In this document: positions 35,527 to 44,246 of the stretch, piece by piece
Position numbering within the stretch: position 1 is the stretch's first letter
Layout: every line of letters begins with the position of its first letter
Assembly (NCBI GenBank): GCA_913056235.1
Contig: CAJXMW010000001.1
Coordinates: forward strand, 434,001-498,000
Length of the DNA stretch: 64,000 bases
Origin: an uncultured Fodinibius sp.
GTDB taxonomy: Bacteria > Bacteroidota > Rhodothermia > Balneolales > Balneolaceae
Direction: 5' to 3'
The notes under the pieces: generated by a model
What the model saw: only the letters and a program-made list of their open reading frames with translations
Told to the model about the DNA's origin: nothing
Databases searched by the model: none
Position numbers and translations under genes: made by a program

Positions 35527-37176
35527 TTAGTGGGAGTGTCCGTGGGAAGGAGCTTCAGACGAAAGCGAAGCCAGCTTCACCTGGTAGGCATTTTTAGTCA
35601 CCACGTGTTCTCCCCCTTTCAGGCCGGAGGTAATCTCTACCCATCCTCCATGTTCAATGCCCGTTGTAACCCGCTGCTTTCGAAAGGACTCACCGGAGAC
35701 ATGTATATAGACGTTATAGTTTCCTTCCTCCTCAATTAATGCCGACTGCGGAATGGCCATGACATTCTCTTTGGTATCCGTATTAATATGCACTGTAGAG
35801 AACATGCCCAGCGGAAGCCCGTTTTGGGTATTATCGAGCTCATAAATCAACGGTAGTGTTCGGCTCTTTGGGTCTACGCTGTTGGCTCGGCTGATCAATC
35901 GTCCATCCAGCTTACTAACCTCATACAATCGGTCGTCACCCTGCACCCGAAAGGCCGCCTGACTGGCATTGGCAATGCGGCTCTGCTGGGCGGCAGGAAT
36001 ATTCGCTTTAAGCCATACCTTGTTCGTATTTGCAATCCGATAGAGTGGCTCACCGGCTTCCACCTGCATTCCGGGTGTCACATATGACTGCACGATCGTC
36101 CCACTCAGGGGTGCTTTGAGTTCAAAGCGATAAGATTCCGCTGTTTCTCCGTAGCCTTCAATGGCTGCGGTATCCACCTGTATTACTTCATTGATGGTCT
36201 GGTAACGTGTCAACGCCTGACGGTACTCTATGCGTGCTTTCTGTAGCTCCGTTTGTGGAATGGCTTCCTTTTCGTACAAGCGTTTGGATCGGTCCAGGTT
36301 GGCCTTGGCCAGCTCCAGCTCCGATTGGGCATTAATAAACTGCTGGGCATAATTGTCACCTCCACCCGATTGAATTGCGGGATTCAACACCCCCATCGGC
36401 GATCCTTTTTGCAGCTGCTGTCCTTCGACCGGCAGGTTCTCATTTTGGCTGGACAGGATAATTCCTGAAAAGGGAGCCGAGACGACCGCCTGGCTATTTT
36501 GTGCGGCCATAATTTCCCCAGTGGCATCTACGGTTTGCGTAAGCGTTCGCTGTTGCACCTCTTGCGTGGCGAAGGGAATATCCCACTGCTGTTCCTTTAA
36601 AAAAGTAATCAGGTTGGGATCTTCCTCGGCCTGTGTTTGTGGAATTTCATCAGCAGAGTTATAAACGGGGATATCATTGATTCGAAGCGTATCATCCACC
36701 ATTCCCTGAATGATGATCGTAAGATCATACCGTCCTGCTCGATCAAATACGACATCAGGACCATAAATTCCAGGAATTTGAACTTCCGTTTCGGTGAGAG
36801 ACCCTTCGTTGCCCTGCTCTGAGCTAAACACAAACTGCACTTTGGATTCAGAAATGGGCTGAAAATCGGAAAGTCGGGTTAGATGAACGGCGAAGGTAGC
36901 TTTTTGCCCTACAATCAGTTCAGGGTACTCCATGAACAGTTCGGTCTTATCCGTCCATTGCGTAATGACACCGGCTCCTTCCCGTTGAGGTTTTCCTTGC
37001 TCATGATCCGATTCTCCACCATGGGAGTGGCCATGAGCTTCCTGGGCTTGCTGTGCGGGCTGCTCATGCGTATGATTACCTTCTTCACCAGGGGTATGAC
37101 CTTCGTCACTGGCACCCCCGCACCCCATCATCACCAGAGATATACAAAGTATTGTCAACGTTATAAGATGTTTCAT
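35527..37176 (-). CDS. RND periplasmic adaptor with His-rich N-terminus (CusB-like)
   Basis: A 549-residue lipoprotein (lipobox MMGC, Cys19). The N-terminal ~70 residues are His/Glu/Gly rich (HEQPAQQAQ...HGHSHGG), then an extra ~110-residue beta domain (IVGQKATFAVHLT), then the typical membrane-fusion core with an alpha hairpin, beta-barrel and membrane-proximal domain, and a His-rich C-terminal tail. The His clusters at both ends would bind metal ions in the periplasm. It lies 39 bases upstream of the pump. Confidence 0.88.
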   Translation of the reverse strand: MKHLITLTILCISLVMMGCGGASDEGHTPGEEGNHTHEQPAQQAQEAHGHSHGGESDHEQGKPQREGAGVITQWTDKTELFMEYPELIVGQKATFAVHLTRLSDFQPISESKVQFVFSSEQGNEGSLTETEVQIPGIYGPDVVFDRAGRYDLTIIIQGMVDDTLRINDIPVYNSADEIPQTQAEEDPNLITFLKEQQWDIPFATQEVQQRTLTQTVDATGEIMAAQNSQAVVSAPFSGIILSSQNENLPVEGQQLQKGSPMGVLNPAIQSGGGDNYAQQFINAQSELELAKANLDRSKRLYEKEAIPQTELQKARIEYRQALTRYQTINEVIQVDTAAIEGYGETAESYRFELKAPLSGTIVQSYVTPGMQVEAGEPLYRIANTNKVWLKANIPAAQQSRIANASQAAFRVQGDDRLYEVSKLDGRLISRANSVDPKSRTLPLIYELDNTQNGLPLGMFSTVHINTDTKENVMAIPQSALIEEEGNYNVYIHVSGESFRKQRVTTGIEHGGWVEITSGLKGGEHVVTKNAYQVKLASLSSEAPSHGHSH

Positions 37177-37212
37177 TGCATCAAAAAATTTATTCGGGAT
37201 AGTTTAATAGAA

Positions 37213-37461
37213 TTAATGACTATGTTCGCCATCTCCATGGGAATGGGTATCCTCTTCATGGGTATGGGTGGAATCATGATCTACTGAATCGGCACCACCT
37301 CCAATACGGACGGCGTCACTATCATCTGTAGTTGATTGTTTAGCCGGAGCTTCATGAGTATGATCACCCTCTTCGCCATGACTGTGCCCCGAATCATCCG
37401 AGCCACATCCGGTAATGGTTAATCCTGCTGTGATAGATAGAATAAGAAGTAAGCGTTTCAT
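37213..37461 (-). CDS. His-rich small lipoprotein, 82 aa
   Basis: An 82-residue lipoprotein (lipobox TITGC) whose mature part is almost wholly His, Asp, Glu and Ser (HSHGEEGDHTHE and a C-terminal repeat of HTHEED/HSHGDGEHSH). It probably buffers metal in the periplasm for the adjacent efflux system. It starts four bases after the TolC-gene stop, so it is in the same operon. Its amino acid composition resembles the N-terminus of the adaptor next door, suggesting a shared origin. Confidence 0.75.
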   Translation of the reverse strand: MKRLLLILSITAGLTITGCGSDDSGHSHGEEGDHTHEAPAKQSTTDDSDAVRIGGGADSVDHDSTHTHEEDTHSHGDGEHSH

Positions 37462-37465
37462 GGTA

Positions 37466-38704
37466 TTAGTTGTTTTGTGGGTTAGAAATTCGTCCTGCAG
37501 ATTGTACGTTCAATTCAAAAAGTGCCTGATTATAATCAGCTTTGGTTTCGTAGATCATCGTCTGTCCATCGATATAAGCCTGGGTGGCATCAAGGAGTTC
37601 AATCAGGGAGTATCGTCCCTGTTGGTAAGCTGCCCGTGCCGCTTCCAGTAAGGACTCGTCCATCGAATCCTCTTGCATCGAGGTCCACTGCTCCAATACG
37701 AGTTCTACTCGTTCGTACGCCGTTGAAACCTGGTTGCGTACCCTCTGTTGTTTTAAAGTCAATTCGGTCTGCCGCGAACGTGTTTTGGCTTGGGTAATGG
37801 TTACATTCCCTCGATTCTGATTAAAGATGGGAAGCTTGATGGACCCGCCGATGACAAATCCCTCGGCACCATCCGACTGATTTTTATAGCCGAAATTAAC
37901 GTTCAGGTCGGGCAAACGGTCCCGTTTTTCGACCTTGTATTGCAGCTCGGAGGCATCGACCATCTGCTCCAAGGCTGCTAGATCGGCCCGATTTGCTAGG
38001 GCATATTGTATCAGAGCCTGCTCCTGTAGATTGATGGGGTCGACTGTTAGGCTATCAGAAACCTGTATTTGGGTACCCAGCTCTTGGCCCGAAAATAAAA
38101 AGGTGGCCAACCGATTGCCTGCCTGCTTACGGCTTAGCTGAATCTGATCGCGTTGTTTCCGGTATCGACTGAGCTCCACATTAAACCGTTGCACCTGTAG
38201 GCCGGAGAAACTGCCTTCATCCTGACGAGCCTTCGCGGCTGAACGGACTTTGCGAATAACTTCCAGCGCACGATTATAGATCTCCAGTTTCTGTGAGAGC
38301 TGCCAATATTCAGCGTACAGGGATTTTACCCGACGAATCAGCTGGAGACGGTCGTACTCAAATTGTAATTCGGCCGCCTTTTGTGATTTGGAAGCACTTT
38401 TGTTGCGCAAAAAAGGCTGCCCCATCAGTTCAATAGGCTGCGATAGCATGTAGGTCGTTTCCTCGTAATCGACTGCTCCAGCATTGAGCTGTTCGCGGTT
38501 AACGCTAACTTCGGGATTGGGGTACGCTTTGTACCGGATCGCTTCTCCCTGTTTGCGCAACCGGTCATATCGGGCCAGTTCCTGTTGGAGGCTGTTCTGT
38601 TTAAATAACTCGACGGCTTTATCGAGTGAAATAGAGGTTGATTGTGCATGGACCAATGCCGGGAATAGTACCAGCAATAGCATCCACCGGATATACCTTG
38701 TCAT
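37466..38704 (-). CDS. Outer-membrane efflux protein, TolC family
   Basis: 412 residues with a Sec signal peptide ending around VHAQ, then two TolC-type helical repeats; QGRYSLIELLDATQAYIDGQ is the conserved second-repeat element. It forms the exit duct for the leftward RND pump. Unlike the module 1 homologue it has no lipobox. It is the second gene of the leftward operon. Confidence 0.9.
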   Translation of the reverse strand: MTRYIRWMLLLVLFPALVHAQSTSISLDKAVELFKQNSLQQELARYDRLRKQGEAIRYKAYPNPEVSVNREQLNAGAVDYEETTYMLSQPIELMGQPFLRNKSASKSQKAAELQFEYDRLQLIRRVKSLYAEYWQLSQKLEIYNRALEVIRKVRSAAKARQDEGSFSGLQVQRFNVELSRYRKQRDQIQLSRKQAGNRLATFLFSGQELGTQIQVSDSLTVDPINLQEQALIQYALANRADLAALEQMVDASELQYKVEKRDRLPDLNVNFGYKNQSDGAEGFVIGGSIKLPIFNQNRGNVTITQAKTRSRQTELTLKQQRVRNQVSTAYERVELVLEQWTSMQEDSMDESLLEAARAAYQQGRYSLIELLDATQAYIDGQTMIYETKADYNQALFELNVQSAGRISNPQNN

Positions 38705-38762
38705 GGCAATTGAATTGTAATTAATGGATACGGTTAGGAAAGGAAGTCCCTAAAAGGGAAAA

Positions 38763-39197
38763 TTACGCTATAGGAGGGCCGCGTCGGGAAGAAGAGAGAT
38801 GATATAGATTACCTGCCGGCCTTGGCGGTGGCAGATCTAACAGTGTCGGCGACTGCCGAAGCGTTACATTGACGCCATCAGATCCAGCATCCAAGCCAAG
38901 AACGATAAATGACTGTATGTCTGGGCTTACCTGATATGGTGAGGTTAGTGTCCCTATAATATCATCGGCTGTATTCACCTCATGCTGGTGGGCGTCGTCT
39001 TCATTATGATCAGCCTGCATGGGCTCATCATGACTTTCATGAGCGTGGACATGAGCATGAACGTCGAGATGATTGCTAATGTGAATATCTAAATCATGAA
39101 GATGAGCTCCCTGTCCAAATAGCACGCAGAAAAGGGTTGCTGCTACGATCAGCAGGCCAGTGGCAATTTTGACGATATGTTTATTGCTCTTAAACAC
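38763..39197 (-). CDS. His-rich membrane/periplasmic leader protein of RND operon
   Basis: 144 residues: an N-terminal transmembrane or signal segment (about 8-28), a His-rich exported stretch (HLHDLDIHISNHLDVHAH, HESHDEP, HQHEV), and a C-terminal end with PPPRPAG. It is the first gene of the leftward operon, the same position as the His-rich protein encoded at 7956 in module 1. It probably binds metals in the periplasm; no family name is assigned. Position and His content are the evidence. Confidence 0.6.
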   Translation of the reverse strand: MFKSNKHIVKIATGLLIVAATLFCVLFGQGAHLHDLDIHISNHLDVHAHVHAHESHDEPMQADHNEDDAHQHEVNTADDIIGTLTSPYQVSPDIQSFIVLGLDAGSDGVNVTLRQSPTLLDLPPPRPAGNLYHLSSSRRGPPIA

Positions 39198-39533
39198 GCT
39201 AAAGGATAGGTAGAAAGGGTGTTAATATCAAAAGTGTAAAACGTATGAACTTCCATTAATATTTAAGGGGATCTTTTAATCAAATTCATTATCAAATGAT
39301 TGTTGTTATAATTGAATTTGAACTGCAGCTCCCTTCGGTACTACAAATAGTACAACTTGAAATGCCAAAGTCGCAGCCTGCGTCGCGCGCACAGGATTAT
39401 CACGCGTAGATTACGGATCAAGAGGTAAATATCTCCAATGAAACCCTTTCCCAGCTTTCCTATTAGTTGTTACATATGATGTAACATGACATCCCAAAAT
39501 CAACCTATATGAATCATAAAGCCTTATATCAGC

Positions 39534-39544
39534 TTGGCTTCGGA
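39534..39544 (+). other. Upstream attachment core u-C
   Basis: TTGGCTTCGGA preceded by C, same as u-A, u-B and u-D. Confidence 0.6.
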
Positions 39545-39685
39545 ACAGGCCGGTCAGACAGACCAGTGGCAATACTTGCAATAAGGGGCGCTTGGAATGG
39601 GATGATAGTGCGCATTTTTGTTCTTTGGTTTTACTCAGTCAGACATATTAGCCAGAGTTGTGATCTAATCTTGTATATACTATAA

Positions 39686-39759
39686 GCGCCCGTAGCTCAA
39701 TTGGATAGAGCGTTTGGCTTCGGACCAAAAGGTTGGGAGTTCGAGTCTTCCCGGGCGTA
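39686..39759 (+). tRNA. tRNA-Arg (anticodon TCG), copy C
   Basis: 74 bases, same anticodon stem TTTGG/CCAAA, loop CTTCGGA (anticodon 39720-39722) and T arm as copy B; CCA not encoded. Confidence 0.93.
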
Positions 39760-39766
39760 CTCAAGT

Positions 39767-39798
39767 AAAGTGCCCGTCATTTCTTGGCGGGCACTTCT
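39767..39798 (+). terminator. Terminator of tRNA-Arg C
   Basis: AAAGTGCCCG pairs with CGGGCACTT (one mismatch at the end); homologous to the terminator after copy B. Confidence 0.7.
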
Positions 39799-39941
39799 TA
39801 TTTTGGTTTCATTTTATCCTGAAGTAAAAATCACCTTTTTCCCATCCTGATGTAACAAATGATAGTACATGAAATGTCACTCTTACAAGGTGGTTTACTT
39901 TTTGCGACTATTACACAGGTAGACTGATTCTGGCCGGCATA

Positions 39942-40199
39942 TTAAGGAGTCGGCAAATCCGACAGCTTAATACGATCATAAGCCCCACTTTTAGCATCTT
40001 CCGGATGTGGTTCCAGGCCGATAATCGTAATTTGCTTTCTTTTCGACCCATATACCCAAAACATGCGATAGGCATGTTTCCCCTGTCCGAGATACGACTG
40101 GAACACCTTCTGCCCGTATCGTTGGGTTAAATCTTCTATTTCATGGGTCTGCAGTCCTCGATGCCGGGGATCGGCAGCTAAAAACCGAATCCAAAAACT
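39942..40199 (-). pseudogene. Fragment of RelE/HigB-like toxin gene
   Basis: A leftward open frame of 86 codons without a start codon, ending at TAA 39942-39944. The translation contains FWIRFLAADPRHRG, THEIEDLTQRYG, FQSYLGQGKHAYRMFWVYG and KQITIIGLEPHPED, like the C-terminal half of RelE-type toxins (YRMFWV...ITIIGLEPHP). It is cut at about 40200, where a different, rightward fragment begins. Degraded toxin, no antitoxin beside it. Confidence 0.55.
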
Positions 40200-40410
40200 G
40201 AAACCATTCTGTCCTAAATGTTCATCAGAGGTTCATATTGAGAAGGTTTTAGCTAATCCATATGAGTACATATCGGTCCTTAAGTGTGACAAATGCGGAT
40301 TAAAAAAAGAATGGGAAATGCCCAAAACCATATTTACAAAGAGAGTCAAAAAGGAAATAAAAAGAAGAATAAAGACCGGGGAATTTAAAAAGCAAATACC
40401 CGGGCATTAA
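40198..40410 (+). pseudogene. Fragment with zinc ribbon, 5' end missing
   Basis: A rightward frame without a start codon, ending TAA 40408-40410. It has two Cys pairs (FCPKCSSEV and LKCDKCGLKK) and a basic tail (FTKRVKKEIKRR). It abuts the toxin fragment head to head at about 40200, so both genes were broken at one junction. No family assigned. Confidence 0.45.
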
Positions 40411-40719
40411 ATATGCCAGTTACACTTGATTATTTCTTTCCCTTTAAGCTGGCATGAAATCATGCGGAAGCGATAAATAGCCCCCAGAACCAGTTAAGTT
40501 TATCAAATAATTAACAAGTTGAAAAAATTAGTCATACCCGATATGAATCTTAATGCCGGCGGCGGTACGATATCTCATTTTCGAAGATTCTCTCGGAACG
40601 AAAAAATTTGAGGAGATTAACTATCGCTAAACTCTCAATATAATTGACGGGGATATCATCGCTAGATCACTTGTATAGGGCGAGATTACAAGCTCTTAAA
40701 TAGGTGATTTACAGCCCCT

Positions 40720-40733
40720 TTGATTTACATCAA
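40720..40733. promoter_or_regulatory. FNR/DNR-type box upstream of narK
   Basis: TTGAT-TTAC-ATCAA, a perfect match to the consensus TTGAT-N4-ATCAA of FNR/NnrR/DNR regulators, 49 bases before the narK TTG start. It suggests control by low oxygen or nitric oxide. The regulator gene is not in the window. Confidence 0.72.
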
Positions 40734-40781
40734 ATTAGAAATCGGTGAACTAGCTATCTATCTTTGGCTTCATTCTAATAC

Positions 40782-42110
40782 TTGCTAAAAAAACTCCCAT
40801 TGGATAAACATCCACATAAAGAAAAGCACAATCTAACAGGCTATCCCAATCTTGGATTATGGACGGCAACACTAGGTCTTTTTGCGGGACTTACTACCAT
40901 CGTTTTCTATGGTGTAGCGGGGCCAGAATTTAAAGAATCTCTCGAACTATCGGGCGTACTTCTTGGTCTACTCCTTTCTTCTCCGCATGTTAGTAAAGCT
41001 TTTCTCAGGATTCCGTTTGGGGCATGGGTCGATGAAGTAGGAGGAAGAAAACCGTTTTTAATACTACTTGGACTTTCCATTGCTGGAATGTCAGGGCTTG
41101 TCTTTCTTCTCTTTTCCTATTATCCGGCCGATTTCAGCGCCAGCCTATTTCCAGCTTTACTGTTTTTCGGGATTTTAGGGGGTGCCGGGGGTGCGACTTT
41201 CTCTGTTGGAATACCCAAGACTACGTACTGGTTTCCGGCGGATGAACAAGGTTATGCGCTCGGATTTTATGCTGGCATAGGTAATATCGGTCCGGGTGTT
41301 TTCAACTTTATCATCCCCCTACTAATCGGCCTCTGGGGTCTAACTGCAGCCTATTTTGGATGGCTTGCTTTCTTAGTTGTAGCGACTGTTATTTATGCAC
41401 TATATGCTGTTGACGCTTACTATTTCCAACTAATCGACAAAGGGATAGAACATAGCAGGGCTAAAAACATCTCTCAGGATCTCGGACAAGATTATTTTCC
41501 CTCGGGTAATACTTGGGCATCACTGAAAGAATCCGCTGCCAATGGCAAAACCTGGATCCTCGTATTCCTCTATAGCATCTCATTTGGAGGTGGGTTTACC
41601 TCACTAACAGCGTGGTTTCCCACTTATTGGTATTCGTTTCACGATGTTAGCCTTGTAATTGCCGGACTGCTAGCCGCTGTTTTTACTATTTACGGCTCGC
41701 TGATCAGAGTTCCGGGGGGAAGTTTAAGCGACCGCTATGGAGGGGAAAATATTGCGGCCATAAGTTTTGGGATTATGACTGTAGGTGCCTTATTACTGAC
41801 CGTCTTTTCTTCATTCTTTTATGCCCTTTTGGGAATGATGATTTTAGGTACCGGCATGGGCGTGGCCAACGCTGCAGTTTTTGAGCTCGTCCCTAAATAT
41901 ATTCCGGATGCGGTTGGAGGTGCTTCGGGTTGGATTGGTGGTATTGGCGGAGCAGGAACGCTTATTATTTTGCCCGTTCTGGGTAAGTTGGTTGATATCT
42001 ATGGGCAGATTGGCTACGCCCGTGGCTTTGTAGTCTTTATTGTTCTTAGTGCTATATGTGCGGCTATTTCTTATGGGTTAAAAATATTTGTTGCCGGAAA
42101 CGATCAATAG
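40782..42110 (+). CDS. narK: Nitrate/nitrite transporter, MFS NarK/NNP family
   Basis: A 442-residue, 12-segment major facilitator with NNP features: an F-x-R-x-P-x-G-x-x-x-D segment near the start of the first MFS loop (AFLRIPFGAWVDEVGGRKP), GAGGATFSVGIPKTTYWFP in TM5, and G-rich TM10-11. It moves nitrate and/or nitrite. The in-frame start is TTG at 40782; no ATG lies in frame between the stop at 40776 and the first helix. A perfect FNR-type box lies upstream. No nitrate reductase is in the window, so the substrate flow (import for denitrification or nitrite export) is open. Confidence 0.85.
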   Translation: MLKKLPLDKHPHKEKHNLTGYPNLGLWTATLGLFAGLTTIVFYGVAGPEFKESLELSGVLLGLLLSSPHVSKAFLRIPFGAWVDEVGGRKPFLILLGLSIAGMSGLVFLLFSYYPADFSASLFPALLFFGILGGAGGATFSVGIPKTTYWFPADEQGYALGFYAGIGNIGPGVFNFIIPLLIGLWGLTAAYFGWLAFLVVATVIYALYAVDAYYFQLIDKGIEHSRAKNISQDLGQDYFPSGNTWASLKESAANGKTWILVFLYSISFGGGFTSLTAWFPTYWYSFHDVSLVIAGLLAAVFTIYGSLIRVPGGSLSDRYGGENIAAISFGIMTVGALLLTVFSSFFYALLGMMILGTGMGVANAAVFELVPKYIPDAVGGASGWIGGIGGAGTLIILPVLGKLVDIYGQIGYARGFVVFIVLSAICAAISYGLKIFVAGNDQ

Positions 42111-42125
42111 CTACCATCTCACACC

Positions 42126-42533
42126 TTATTTATTATACGTCACGACTCGCTTCCAATGCATCCCAACAAATAATGCCACAGCAGATACTTCAAGGAGTCT
42201 TCCAATCACGGCCAGTGGCAGTGATGAATCCGTAAAGCGGTCTGCAATGACTACAACAATCCCGACATTTAATAAAAACACCATTGATCGGGCCAGCTTG
42301 GTATTACCGCGGGACGATCCTTTCAAATAGCGAGGTAAAATCCAGTATGCCGTTCCCATCGTAAACTGTACAATCCAGCCAATAACTAACAGCTCTATAT
42401 GGACAGGTAGAAGAACCCAAATAGCCGGATGCAAAGGATAGGCTTTATGCACCAGCATCAATGCTCCGATAACTATTCCTATAAAAAGACATATATACGA
42501 AGAGCGAATGAACCAGCGACTTGGGACAGGCAT
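42126..42533 (-). CDS. NnrS/CcoN-like four-helix membrane protein
   Basis: 135 residues starting at MPVPSRWF, one base after the preceding gene's stop; four transmembrane segments. A His in AIWVLLPVHIELLVIGWIV and a final GMHWKR are the only conserved-looking polar membrane residues. The same plan is seen in the gene encoded immediately upstream, suggesting a haem-binding or NnrS-related pair. Function unknown; positioned at the end of the NO/respiration operon. Confidence 0.55.
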   Translation of the reverse strand: MPVPSRWFIRSSYICLFIGIVIGALMLVHKAYPLHPAIWVLLPVHIELLVIGWIVQFTMGTAYWILPRYLKGSSRGNTKLARSMVFLLNVGIVVVIADRFTDSSLPLAVIGRLLEVSAVALFVGMHWKRVVTYNK

Positions 42534-42534
42534 A

Positions 42535-42981
42535 CTACTGTTTGTTTCGCTTTTTCTTGCGTTTACGGCGGCGCTGTTCTTTGGACATGATGCGTGGCCA
42601 CATTTCAATGAGATACGTTATCCCACCGGTCACTTGTAGTACGGCAGAGCTTAGGACTAACACATTCCAAAAAGCTAATTCGGAGTACGGTAACATCGGT
42701 TCGGCCACCAGGCGAAGTACCAGCCCAGCATTCAAAAATATATAGGTAAGCCACCCCCACAGTTGAGCCCTAAACCCTTCCTCTTTATTCCGGCCCGGAA
42801 ACATCCACATCGACACACCAAAAATAATCTGGGTAATCCAGCCAACCATCAGCGTGTGCCAGAACAACGGCATCAACACCGGCAGACTAAGCGATTCGAT
42901 TTCCACTGCGATCCCCAGCAACAGAGATACCAGGAAAAAGCCCATTCCCGTTTTAATGAAAGCTCGCGTAATTCGTGGCAT
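42535..42981 (-). CDS. NnrS/CcoN-like four-helix membrane protein
   Basis: 148 residues with four transmembrane segments, FWHTLMVGWITQIIFGVSMWMFPG containing a membrane His, and a very basic C-terminal tail (RRRKRKKKRNKQ, 12 residues). Paralogous to the protein encoded after it by spacing of segments and His position. Possibly a haem or NO-related membrane factor, but no specific family claimed. Confidence 0.55.
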   Translation of the reverse strand: MPRITRAFIKTGMGFFLVSLLLGIAVEIESLSLPVLMPLFWHTLMVGWITQIIFGVSMWMFPGRNKEEGFRAQLWGWLTYIFLNAGLVLRLVAEPMLPYSELAFWNVLVLSSAVLQVTGGITYLIEMWPRIMSKEQRRRKRKKKRNKQ

Positions 42982-43007
42982 ATCTTCGCTTGCTGAATTA
43001 TTGTGAT

Positions 43008-44009
43008 TTATTCATCCGGTCCATAGATTAACTCTAGGAAATCATCCTCATGGACCTTTCCAAAGTATGGCTCCAAGTCAATCTCACTGATAACCTGCTC
43101 GAGTGCATTCGGTTCATATCGAATCCCTTGCAAACGCTTTTCAATAGTTTTCACCGGCTCTGTGCCGAAGAAATCTCCATAGATTTTCATGTTTTCGATA
43201 TGGCCGTCTTCCACGTCCAATCGCAGATCTATTTCACCGACGGAAAAACGCCTGGACCGCTTTATATTGAATTTTGGTGAACTGCCATAGTTCCAATCCC
43301 AGTTGCCATATTTTTCTTCCTTCAACTCGTGGACTTTCTCCCACTCTTCATCCGTCAATCGATAACGCTCAAAGTTCTTTCGCTCCTCAAAAAGACCGTG
43401 AAGCAGTCGCGATCTAAATTCATACACATCAATATCCTCATCAATGAACTCTGAAATATTCGCCACCCGGCTGCGCACTGATTTGTGTCCTTTTGACTCA
43501 ATCTTGTTCATTTTGACATCCAGGGCTCGTGTTACCTCATCAAGATCACTGTCAAATAGCAAAGTGCCATGGCTAAACATCCGTTTACCCGTAGAAAACT
43601 GGGCATTTCCTGAAATCTTACGATCACCAACAAGCAGATCATTTCGCCCACTCATCTCGGCATCAATGCCCATCTTTTGCAGGACATGGATAACCGGCTT
43701 CGTAAACTTCTTAAAGTTATTGAGGTTCTCTTTCTTGTAATTCGTAATAAAGCTAAAGTTCAGGTTACCCTGATCATGATATACCGTCCCGCCGCCGGAG
43801 GCTCGACGAACGACGTGAATACCATTTTCCCTCACATACTCGTCATTGATTTCTTCTAGCGTATTCTGATTTCTTCCAATAATAATCGAGGGTTCGTTGA
43901 TATAGAACAGCAAATAATCTTCATTTTCCCCAAAGTTTCGCAGGGCATACTCTTCGAGTGCCAAATTAATTCGAGGATCTGTGATGCCCTCGTTCTCAAT
44001 AAAAATCAT
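43008..44009 (-). CDS. lplA: Lipoate-protein ligase A
   Basis: A 333-residue enzyme with the LplA fold: N-terminal LALEEYALRNF, SIIIGRNQN, the signature RRASGGGTVYHDQGNLNFSF (lipoyl-AMP binding), GRNDLLVGDRKISGNAQ with the catalytic Lys, and a C-terminal accessory domain of ~85 residues. It attaches free lipoate to the E2 subunits of 2-oxoacid dehydrogenases or GcvH. Its place in a respiration/NO operon is unusual; NO inactivates lipoyl groups, which may explain it (inference). Confidence 0.92.
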   Translation of the reverse strand: MIFIENEGITDPRINLALEEYALRNFGENEDYLLFYINEPSIIIGRNQNTLEEINDEYVRENGIHVVRRASGGGTVYHDQGNLNFSFITNYKKENLNNFKKFTKPVIHVLQKMGIDAEMSGRNDLLVGDRKISGNAQFSTGKRMFSHGTLLFDSDLDEVTRALDVKMNKIESKGHKSVRSRVANISEFIDEDIDVYEFRSRLLHGLFEERKNFERYRLTDEEWEKVHELKEEKYGNWDWNYGSSPKFNIKRSRRFSVGEIDLRLDVEDGHIENMKIYGDFFGTEPVKTIEKRLQGIRYEPNALEQVISEIDLEPYFGKVHEDDFLELIYGPDE

Positions 44010-44037
44010 ACTAGATTCTGTAAGTATTCATTTAATA

Positions 44038-44238
44038 TTATTTTGATGTTGTATTGTCGAGCAGATCATCCAAGTCAAGCTTTTGAATCGCACTTATTGC
44101 TGCTTCTGCAGCTCCTTCAGTACAAAGTCCGCTCATGGATGCTTCTTGGAAGCCTTCTCGGGCCGCCTCGATGCAAGCCTTCTGCACTTTTTCCGCCACT
44201 TCTTTTTTTATTTTTGCCTTGTTGCTCTCATTCATCAT
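44038..44238 (-). CDS. Small hypothetical protein, 66 aa
   Basis: A short soluble, helical protein (KKEVAEKVQKACIEAAREGFQEASMSGLC, shortened) with Cys at residues 22 and 38, between lplA and the truncated haemoglobin in the same direction. No family recognised. It belongs to the module 3 leftward operon by spacing. Confidence 0.5.
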   Translation of the reverse strand: MMNESNKAKIKKEVAEKVQKACIEAAREGFQEASMSGLCTEGAAEAAISAIQKLDLDDLLDNTTSK

Positions 44239-44246
44239 TACTCTTT

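Larger units (their letters stand above)
39400..39918. repeat. Module boundary repeat C (att-like, with tRNA-Arg)
   Basis: Third boundary repeat: left palindrome TTACATATGATGTAA (39470-39484), core 39534-39544, leader, tRNA-Arg, terminator, right arm TGTAACAAATGATAGTACA (39851-39869), ending with TTACACAG as in A. The gene-free stretch 39198-39399 before it shows nothing else; 39919-40781 after it holds gene fragments and a regulatory site. Confidence 0.85.
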
